The position numbers and the translations under genes were made by a program. From Gammaproteobacteria bacterium UBA6173 (GTDB lineage: Bacteria; Pseudomonadota; Gammaproteobacteria; Pseudomonadales; Pseudohongiellaceae): DNA of 5,186 nucleotides. The notes beneath the pieces are model-generated. The model was given only the letters and a program-made list of their open reading frames with translations. It did no database searches and was not told the DNA's origin. How positions within the stretch are numbered: the first letter of the stretch is position 1; every line of letters starts with the position of its first letter. Where the stretch lies: assembly GCA_002422225.1 (NCBI GenBank), contig DITX01000159.1, positions 1 to 5,186 of the forward strand. Reading direction: 5' to 3'. Positions 1 to 5,186 of the stretch are shown here, piece by piece.

Positions 1-797
1 ACCCCATCAGGGGCAAGGACGCTGGACAAACCCAACACCGCCAGTAGGTTAAACAGGTTGCTGCCGACCACATTGCCCACCGCGATATCACGTTCGCCAC
101 GCAGACTGGCAATGACGGAAGTCGCCAACTCTGGCATGGAGGTGCCGGCGGCTACAATGGTCAAGCCAATCACCAGCTCACTCATGCCAAGGTACTGGGC
201 AATTTGCACAGCACTGTCCACCAGCCAGCGTGCGCCGAGCACCAGCAATACTAATCCCCCGATGATGTAAGCGGCATCACGCAGGTATTGCATACGGGTA
301 TCGGATTTTGCGCTGTACTCGGCGTTGTATTGCTCATGCACCAGCGCGCCGGATTCGCGGCGACTTTGCCGGATCAGGAAAAACGTGTAGGCAAGTACCG
401 TTGCAAACAGGATCAATCCATCAAGGCGGGAGATTTTGTTGTCCAAGCCCATCAGCAGCACGGCAATTGACGCCGCGATCATTAGCGGGACGTCGAGGCG
501 TACCAGTTGTTGAGAAACGACCAGCGGGGCAACTAATGCGGACAAACCAAGGATCAGCAAGACATTAAAAATATTGCTGCCCACTACGTTACCCAAGGCC
601 AGATCAGCCTGACCAGACCAGGACGCGCCAATGCTGACCGCCATTTCAGGGGCGCTGGTGCCGAACGCGACAATGGTCAGACCAATAACAAGCGGAGAGA
701 TGCCCAGACTGGAGGCTAGTCGCGAGGCGCCTCGCACCAGAATTTCAGCGCCAATCACCAACAACACCAAACCTGCTATCAGGAAAGCAATGACCAT
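1..797 (-). CDS. Calcium/sodium antiporter, CaCA family (YrbG-like), C-terminus cut by window edge
   Basis: Inner-membrane cation exchanger that, by family, trades cytoplasmic Ca2+ for external Na+ (or H+). Reading from ATG at 797, 265 codons are visible before the window ends; the family is usually about 310-360 residues, so the last two or three helices are missing. The two diagnostic alpha repeats are both present: GLTIVAFGTSAPE (residues 39-51) with GNVVGSNIFN (69-78), and GLTIVAAGTSMPE (211-223) with GNVVGSNLFN (241-250). Glu51 and Glu223 match the ion-binding glutamates, and Ser74/Asn78 and Ser246/Asn250 keep the same spacing as the site residues of the archaeal exchanger NCX_Mj, except that its second-repeat Asp is Asn here. 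A hydrophilic stretch at 142-172 separates the two halves, as expected for the inverted-repeat fold. The start is the first ATG, with a plain GGGGG four bases upstream and no usable start codon further up in frame. The family call is firm; the exact ion specificity is inferred. It lies 106 bases downstream of ppc on the same strand. Confidence 0.95.
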   Translation of the reverse strand, partial: MVIAFLIAGLVLLVIGAEILVRGASRLASSLGISPLVIGLTIVAFGTSAPEMAVSIGASWSGQADLALGNVVGSNIFNVLLILGLSALVAPLVVSQQLVRLDVPLMIAASIAVLLMGLDNKISRLDGLILFATVLAYTFFLIRQSRRESGALVHEQYNAEYSAKSDTRMQYLRDAAYIIGGLVLLVLGARWLVDSAVQIAQYLGMSELVIGLTIVAAGTSMPELATSVIASLRGERDIAVGNVVGSNLFNLLAVLGLSSVLAPDG

Positions 798-903
798 AAA
801 ACCCCCGGCGCAACGTCTTGAAAGGGCCTGAATCCACTGTTCGGGCGGCGCATCATACGCCTGAATTCAAACGGCGAACAGGTGGCCAGCGTACTTTAAT
901 AAA
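798..903 (-). other. Spacer between ppc and the antiporter gene
   Basis: This 106-base non-coding gap lies after the ppc stop and before the antiporter ATG, both read on the minus strand. It holds an imperfect inverted repeat (listed separately) and the weak G-rich ribosome site of the antiporter. I see no clear -35/-10 pair and no hairpin followed by a T run, so whether the antiporter has its own promoter or is read through from ppc cannot be decided from sequence alone. Confidence 0.6.
834..885 (-). repeat. Imperfect inverted repeat with nested small hairpin
   Basis: On the minus strand CCACCTGTTCG (885-875) can pair with CGAACAGTGG (843-834): ten base pairs with one bulged C, around a 31-base spacer. 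Inside the spacer GGCG (861-858) can pair with CGCC (850-847), closing a seven-base loop, and an 8-bp palindrome TGAATTCA lies at 862-869. The transcript could therefore fold into a stem with an inner hairpin. No T-rich run follows it in the direction of transcription, so it does not look like an intrinsic terminator. It may be an mRNA processing or stability element, a protein-binding site, or chance. Confidence 0.5.
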
Positions 904-3471
904 TCAGGCGGAGTTCCTGGCCGCATTAATATTGCCAAACATGGTGCGCACAACCATTTTTTCGTAAAGCACCAAGTGCTCGGGATCATTGAGCTCACGC
1001 ATTTCACGAACACGAATCAAGGCATATTGTTGGATCATCAACAATGGCAGCACCACGCGCTCCCGCAGCTGAATGCTCAGGCGTGTGCGCGGATTGTCAT
1101 CCAGTAGCTGCGTTTGGCCGGCCACTTTCAACACCATCTCACGGCTCAGGCAATATTCATCATAAATGTCCTGCCAGAATGCACCAAAGCGCGCATCACT
1201 TTGCATGTAACGGGTGAGCTCAAAATTGGTTTTGCTCATACTTTGCATGCTGTTGGAAATCAGCGCACGGAAAAAACGTGAACGCTGGTACAAGTCTTTG
1301 CAGGCATCCAGGCGACCAAGATCTTCCTCGTTTTTCAAGGCGGTGCCGAGTCCGTAAAACCCGGGCACGTTCTGCTTGAGCTGACTCCATGCCCCCACAA
1401 ACGGGATGGCACGCAGATCCTCAAAGCGCAACGCTCCCGCGCCGCGTTTGGAAGGGCGGCTGCCGATATTGGCCATGGCGTAATAATTCAAGGCACTCAT
1501 TTCCTCCAGATAGGGCAGGAATAAGGGGTGCTGTTTGAAGGCTTCGTACTTCTGGTAACTGCATTCGGCCAGTTCGCGCATCAGATTACGCTGCAGATCA
1601 TCCAACTCGCGGTCAGCCCGATCGATCAGGTTATTCTCCAGCCCTGCCGTCATCAGCTGTCCCAAGTTGTGAGCCGCGGCGGCTTTGATGCCGTAGTGCG
1701 AGCTGATGGTCTGCCCTTGTACAGTCATCTGAATCTGATTGCTCTCGATATTTTTGCCATGTGCTGCATAAAACAGATAAGCGTCACCGCCGCCACGCGC
1801 CGGTGGCCCGCCACGACCATCAAAAAAGATCACTTCCACACCGACATTGCGCGAGGTCGCCGTGATGGTTTCCTTGGCTGAATAAATCGCCCAGTTAGCC
1901 ATCATGTAACCACCGTCTTTGGTGCCATCTGAAAAACCCAGCATGACTGTCTGGCGTCGACGGCGCTGCGCCAGATGTGCCTGGTAATGCGTATTGGCGT
2001 ACAGGCTGGCCATGGACTCACCACCACTGCGCAAATCACTGACTGTCTCAAACAAGGGCACCACGTCAACCGTGATAGGCGCATCGGCCCAGCCACACAG
2101 CCGGAAAAGCGCAAACACACGCGCTACGTCCACTGGCCCCCGGCAATTACTGATGATGTAGCGATGCGCGCCGCGCTCGCCATTAACCGCCTGAATCTGC
2201 CGGATCACACCCATGGACTCAAGCGTGTCGCAGATCACCGCATCGTCGGACACTGTGCCTTCTACCGTACCTGAACAGGTAAACAAACAATCCAGCTGCT
2301 GTGTTTCAGACAACTGCTCAAAATCTGTCGGCAGAATGCCTGGGTTAACTGCCAGCACGGCATTCAAAGCGCGAGCGATAACGCGACTGTCCTGACGGAT
2401 ATCAATGCTGGCGAAGTGCATGCCAAACAAACTTACCTTGCGTCTGAACGATTGTAATTGTTCGATATACATCGACTGGAAATGTGTTTTGACCAATGCC
2501 TCTGCGCGATCAAGTGTGTCGAATATTTCGGTCAGGCTGACTTCAGTGCGTTCAGGTTTTTCCACCAATTCGTCGTGGATGCGCTTTTCCAACCTGTCCA
2601 GCATGTCGTAAACCCCGGCAAAGGTCAGTCGGCGTTTGATCAAACGCAAATCATGGTAATAACACTGCAAGATGGTGAAACGTAGTTTATTGGCAACCTG
2701 CAAGGTGGTCGCCGTGGTTACAAATGGATTGCCATCGCGATCTCCCCCCGGCCAGAACCCGATACTCACCAGCTCCTTATTGGCATTGACTTGTTCGGGA
2801 AAACGCGCCGCCAGCGGGTCTACCAGGTCGCCGATAGCCGGATAAAAAATATTGCCCAGATACCAGGTCAGCAACACTGCTTCATCCAGTGGCGACGGTT
2901 TCTTTTTCTGGAAGAACGGTGTGTTGCCCAGTTGCTGTAACAAATCACGAACCGACCCGGCACGAGCGTTGCTAATGGCATCCGTCAAATCAGAAATGAT
3001 TGCCAGCACCTGCCCGGGATAAAACTGTGTCGGGTGTGCCGTCAGCACCACACGCACGCCAAACGTTTGCAGCAGATTGGCCAGATCACCCGCCAAGCCT
3101 TCATCAGTAGCGCGATCACTCAAGCGCATCAATGAATTTTTGTTGCCCAATTGATGAATACGGCTGTAAGCCGCATCTTCAAGTGCATCAATGAGCACGA
3201 CCTGGCGCTCGACATATTGAATAATTTTGAACATGAACTGTATGCGTTCGTGTTCACTGAAGTGAGCGCGATGTTGCCGAAAAAATTCGTCGATGATGGC
3301 AATTGGAGACTGCCCCTGTTGTAGACCCTCAGCGCACGACTCATTTAACAAGGGCAACAAGGTACCGGTCTGCTCGATAGCATCCAGAGGTAAGGTCAGA
3401 AACAGGCTGCTGTATAACTGAAAATTCAGCTCTACCAATTCTTCGAACAAACGTGCGCCGTGATCAGTCAT
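904..3471 (-). CDS. ppc: Phosphoenolpyruvate carboxylase, divergent bacterial form
   Basis: Cytoplasmic enzyme that carboxylates PEP with bicarbonate to oxaloacetate, refilling the TCA cycle. The protein is 855 residues; E. coli Ppc is 883. Family landmarks appear in order: VLTAHPTQ (142-149, His146 matching catalytic His138 of E. coli), KPSPLDEA (191-198), GGDRDGNP (242-249), SIDIRQDS (355-362), PLFETVSDL (472-480, Glu475 a likely metal ligand), GFSDGTKDGG (512-521, Asp515 metal ligand and Lys518), the glycine loop DGRGGPPARGGG (551-562, Arg553 and Arg559), GSRPSKR (670-676), LRAIPF (686-691) and a C-terminal ARNSA matching RNTG. The four residues that bind the feedback inhibitor aspartate in E. 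coli (Arg587, Lys773, Arg832, Asn881) have counterparts at Arg559, Lys747, Arg803 and Asn853, so aspartate control is plausible. Unusual points are HPTQ for HPTE and Asp551 where E. coli has His579. The ATG start is supported by AGGAG four bases upstream and overlaps the stop of the MFS gene. Family assignment is firm; activity is inferred. Confidence 0.96.
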   Translation of the reverse strand: MTDHGARLFEELVELNFQLYSSLFLTLPLDAIEQTGTLLPLLNESCAEGLQQGQSPIAIIDEFFRQHRAHFSEHERIQFMFKIIQYVERQVVLIDALEDAAYSRIHQLGNKNSLMRLSDRATDEGLAGDLANLLQTFGVRVVLTAHPTQFYPGQVLAIISDLTDAISNARAGSVRDLLQQLGNTPFFQKKKPSPLDEAVLLTWYLGNIFYPAIGDLVDPLAARFPEQVNANKELVSIGFWPGGDRDGNPFVTTATTLQVANKLRFTILQCYYHDLRLIKRRLTFAGVYDMLDRLEKRIHDELVEKPERTEVSLTEIFDTLDRAEALVKTHFQSMYIEQLQSFRRKVSLFGMHFASIDIRQDSRVIARALNAVLAVNPGILPTDFEQLSETQQLDCLFTCSGTVEGTVSDDAVICDTLESMGVIRQIQAVNGERGAHRYIISNCRGPVDVARVFALFRLCGWADAPITVDVVPLFETVSDLRSGGESMASLYANTHYQAHLAQRRRRQTVMLGFSDGTKDGGYMMANWAIYSAKETITATSRNVGVEVIFFDGRGGPPARGGGDAYLFYAAHGKNIESNQIQMTVQGQTISSHYGIKAAAAHNLGQLMTAGLENNLIDRADRELDDLQRNLMRELAECSYQKYEAFKQHPLFLPYLEEMSALNYYAMANIGSRPSKRGAGALRFEDLRAIPFVGAWSQLKQNVPGFYGLGTALKNEEDLGRLDACKDLYQRSRFFRALISNSMQSMSKTNFELTRYMQSDARFGAFWQDIYDEYCLSREMVLKVAGQTQLLDDNPRTRLSIQLRERVVLPLLMIQQYALIRVREMRELNDPEHLVLYEKMVVRTMFGNINAARNSA
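3468..3471 (-). other. ATGA stop/start overlap joining the MFS gene and ppc
   Basis: The ATG of ppc (3471-3469) shares bases with the TGA of the transporter gene (3470-3468). A four-base overlap of this type is a common sign of one mRNA with coupled translation. The two genes are therefore very likely co-transcribed, and translation of ppc may partly depend on ribosomes finishing the transporter. Confidence 0.9.
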
Positions 3472-4718
3472 ACAACTCCTCTCAGCCCTGTGGGTGCCGG
3501 ATTTGACGGATACGAAAAATTCATCAGGATCAGCGCCAGCAAGACATAGAAGGCGCAGCTACCGTACAAGCCCGCAGCAGTCACGCCGCTGTCAATAAAA
3601 TAACCAAACAATACCGGCGCTACTGACGTTGACAGCACCATCACTGACATATTCATGGCTCTGATGGAACCCAGTTTACGCGTCCCGTAGATTTCCGGCC
3701 AGAGCGCCCCGGTAATAGGAGGGCTGCTGCCAGCCGACATGCCCAGCAAAACCATCATCAACAGCGCCGCCCATTGCCCCTGCACAAACGCTGCGACCAG
3801 CATACACAGCAGCAATGGCAGCAGAAACACCGACAACAAACGCACCCCTTTAAAACGGTCGACCAGCGCACCCGTCACCAGTGAGCTGATCCAATGCACA
3901 ATGCCGTACACCACAAAACAGGTCGCGAGCCAACTCAGACTCCAGCCTTTCACATCTGCTAGGAAGTTCTGATGAATAAAAATTCCCGTGATCAAAAACG
4001 GGTTGGCAATTATGCCCGGCATCGCTAACCAGTAGCGGTAATCACGCAGCACTTCCCGGCGACCGGCTGAAAAATCCGGGGTTGTTGAATCGGCGCTTGC
4101 TGTTGTCTGATCCGCCTGCGATACCGCTACCGACATTTGTGCGCGCGATAACAACCACAATAACATGGGCACCAGCAGCACGGGCACCGCAATTGCCAGC
4201 CAGAAAAATGTGGATTGCCAACCCACTACCGCAATCAGCGCAACAGCCAACACGGGCAATACGATTTCTCCGCCCGGTACGGCTGACATTGCCACACTGA
4301 CCGCTTTGCCACGTTGATCATCAAAATGCCGCGTCATGCTAGTCATGCCCGTATGTGGCAACAACGCCTGACCAAACATGCGCAACAGGAAAAACCCCAA
4401 CAGCAGTATCCAGAGGTTATTTGCCTGAGACAGCACAAGCATCGCGGATGCCAGACCGGCTGATACCAACAGGGTATAGGTGCGCAGGCTGACGCGATCA
4501 ATCAAACCGCCTGCCCATAACACCACAACTGCCGACATCAAGGTTCCCAGTGAATACGCACTGCCATACTCAGCTGCGCTGAGCCCCAGCGAGCGCTGGA
4601 TATCCGCGCCAAACCAGGCCACAAAAAACGATTGCCCAAAGTTACCCCAGAATACCGTCAGAAACCCGAAGCCGAGCAAGGCCCAATACTGTTTTATAAA
4701 TGAAAAATAGCCCGTCAT
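3468..4718 (-). CDS. Major facilitator superfamily (MFS) transporter, substrate unknown
   Basis: Inner-membrane secondary transporter of 416 residues, a normal length for a 12-helix MFS protein. Hydrophobic segments fill residues about 12-37, 53-74, 81-99, 102-122, 139-165, 168-190, then 230-250, 260-283, 293-311, 315-335, 355-374 and 380-400. A polar Ser/Thr-rich linker (about 193-220) separates the six-helix halves. Degenerate MFS loop signatures occur at both equivalent positions: GGLIDRVSLR (70-79) and GALVDRFKGVR (283-293). PEIYGTRKLGSIRA (341-354) resembles a segment seen in monocarboxylate/oxalate-formate-like MFS carriers, which hints at a small organic anion, but this is weak and from memory. 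I chose ATG at 4718; a GTG at 4727 would add three residues (MLC), and neither has a good ribosome site. It lies 34 bases after yfbR and overlaps the ppc start by four bases. It could equally be an efflux carrier. Confidence 0.9.
   Translation of the reverse strand: MTGYFSFIKQYWALLGFGFLTVFWGNFGQSFFVAWFGADIQRSLGLSAAEYGSAYSLGTLMSAVVVLWAGGLIDRVSLRTYTLLVSAGLASAMLVLSQANNLWILLLGFFLLRMFGQALLPHTGMTSMTRHFDDQRGKAVSVAMSAVPGGEIVLPVLAVALIAVVGWQSTFFWLAIAVPVLLVPMLLWLLSRAQMSVAVSQADQTTASADSTTPDFSAGRREVLRDYRYWLAMPGIIANPFLITGIFIHQNFLADVKGWSLSWLATCFVVYGIVHWISSLVTGALVDRFKGVRLLSVFLLPLLLCMLVAAFVQGQWAALLMMVLLGMSAGSSPPITGALWPEIYGTRKLGSIRAMNMSVMVLSTSVAPVLFGYFIDSGVTAAGLYGSCAFYVLLALILMNFSYPSNPAPTGLRGVV
3476..3482 (-). 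promoter_or_regulatory. Strong ribosome binding site for ppc
   Basis: AGAGGAG lies four bases before the ppc ATG and is embedded in the last codons of the transporter gene. It is the best Shine-Dalgarno match near any start in the window and fixes the ppc start at 3471. It also means ppc can recruit ribosomes independently as well as by coupling. The spacing is slightly shorter than the usual 5-9 bases. Confidence 0.85.
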
Positions 4719-4752
4719 GCACAACACCCGCGGCTCACGTCAGTCATGTGCT

Positions 4753-5186
4753 TCACTTGAGTAACTCGTCCAGCGTCAAACCGTAACTGGGCGCAAACGT
4801 CTGCATAAAATAGCGGACTTCCGGACTATTGATGCGTTCTAGGCGCAGGCGCACGTCTTCTTCAGCTTTCGAGAATTCCGTATTGCCTGCCTGAACTTCT
4901 GCTTTGCATTTCAGATAAGCGCAGATGGTGTCAGCCGCTTTGATCAGCGAGTGAACGTCGTCAGGCAGTTCCTCTTCGATCAAGACCTTTCGGAAATCTG
5001 CCTGCAAATCAGCTGGCAGTAAGTTGAGCAATTCGTGACCGGCTTGCTGTTCGATGGCTTTGTACGCGCGGGTAATTTCCGGCGAGTGGTACTTGATGGG
5101 CGATGGCATATCACCCGTTATCACTTCACTGCAATCGTGATACAAGGCCGCCACCACCACGGCGTTGACGTCCAGTTGGCCATCAA
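4753..5186 (-). CDS. yfbR: 5'-deoxynucleotidase YfbR, HD-domain phosphohydrolase, N-terminus cut by window edge
   Basis: Cytoplasmic metal-dependent enzyme that, in E. coli, removes phosphate from deoxyribonucleoside 5'-monophosphates, feeding nucleotide salvage and balancing dNTP pools. The window shows the last 143 residues (first full codon at 5184); about 52 residues are missing if the length matches E. coli (199). The visible part aligns without gaps to E. coli YfbR as I recall it through the active site: the YHDCSE motif gives His/Asp equal to His68/Asp69 and Glu equal to Glu72, GDMPSP gives Asp77, and IKAADTICAYLKC gives the distal metal ligand Asp137. The C-terminal PSYGLTLDELL is also typical. 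The metal ligand His33 and the Arg18/Trp19 pair that selects deoxyribose lie outside. A GTG at 5160 could be mistaken for the start, but the frame is open to the edge and the upstream residues DVNA match the family, so it is internal. It is the first visible gene of the unit leading to the transporter and ppc. Confidence 0.95.
   Translation of the reverse strand, partial: DGQLDVNAVVVAALYHDCSEVITGDMPSPIKYHSPEITRAYKAIEQQAGHELLNLLPADLQADFRKVLIEEELPDDVHSLIKAADTICAYLKCKAEVQAGNTEFSKAEEDVRLRLERINSPEVRYFMQTFAPSYGLTLDELLK

Noticed and set aside
133..690. Similar stretches around 133-180 and 645-690 as a DNA repeat
   Set aside because: The similarity is due to the two homologous alpha repeats of the antiporter protein, an ancient internal duplication typical of the family, not a recent DNA repeat.
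58..831. Several short plus-strand frames across the left 830 bases
   Set aside because: They are antisense to the antiporter gene, whose minus-strand translation carries both alpha repeats; the plus-strand products are low-complexity and unrecognisable.
798..903. Intrinsic terminator after ppc
   Set aside because: The inverted repeat there has a long loop and is not followed by a T run in the direction of transcription.
1528..1881. 117-codon plus-strand open frame opposite ppc
   Set aside because: It lies wholly antisense to the strongly conserved core of ppc, including the glycine loop, and its translation shows no recognisable domain; it is a by-product of the coding strand.
1902..2120. 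72-codon minus-strand frame inside ppc
   Set aside because: It is another frame of the ppc coding strand, with no ribosome site or domain. The ppc frame runs unbroken through it, so it is not a frameshift remnant either.
4753..5160. yfbR as a complete 135-residue short gene starting at GTG 5160
   Set aside because: The frame stays open to the window edge, and the residues before the GTG match the family, so this is an internal codon of a gene cut by the window.

Overview
The window looks like ordinary core chromosome of a gammaproteobacterium, probably a free-living or aquatic one. The main support is a YfbR-type 5'-deoxynucleotidase that aligns without gaps to what I recall of the E. coli protein from its HD motif to the last metal-binding Asp. 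A full-length bacterial phosphoenolpyruvate (PEP) carboxylase and a YrbG-like Ca2+/Na+ exchanger fit the same picture. Genus-level placement is not possible by eye. I see no mobile element, tRNA, rRNA or CRISPR array.

All four genes lie on the minus strand, so transcription runs from high to low coordinates. At the right edge (4753-5186) is the 3' part of yfbR, whose N-terminus lies outside the window. After a 34-base gap comes a complete 12-helix-type MFS transporter (3468-4718). Its TGA overlaps the ATG of the PEP carboxylase gene ppc (904-3471) by four bases (ATGA), and a strong AGGAG sits just ahead of the ppc start inside the transporter's last codons. A 106-base spacer (798-903) holds an imperfect inverted repeat but no convincing terminator. 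The left edge (1-797) carries the first 265 codons of a Ca2+/Na+ antiporter, whose C-terminal end is cut off.

The tight packing suggests a yfbR-MFS-ppc transcription unit, possibly continuing into the exchanger gene. Ppc supplies oxaloacetate to the TCA cycle. YfbR removes phosphate from deoxynucleoside monophosphates. The MFS protein moves an unknown solute, and the exchanger moves cations across the inner membrane. No shared pathway is obvious. The one suggestive link is the translational overlap of the transporter with ppc, which could reflect uptake or export of a small metabolite connected to central carbon flux.

The most notable sequence feature is the PEP carboxylase. It is a divergent version with HPTQ in place of the usual HPTE and Asp in place of the His of the HGRGG active-site loop, while the metal ligands, other catalytic residues and the aspartate-inhibition residues appear kept. 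I did not find evidence for a new defence, mobile or RNA system here.
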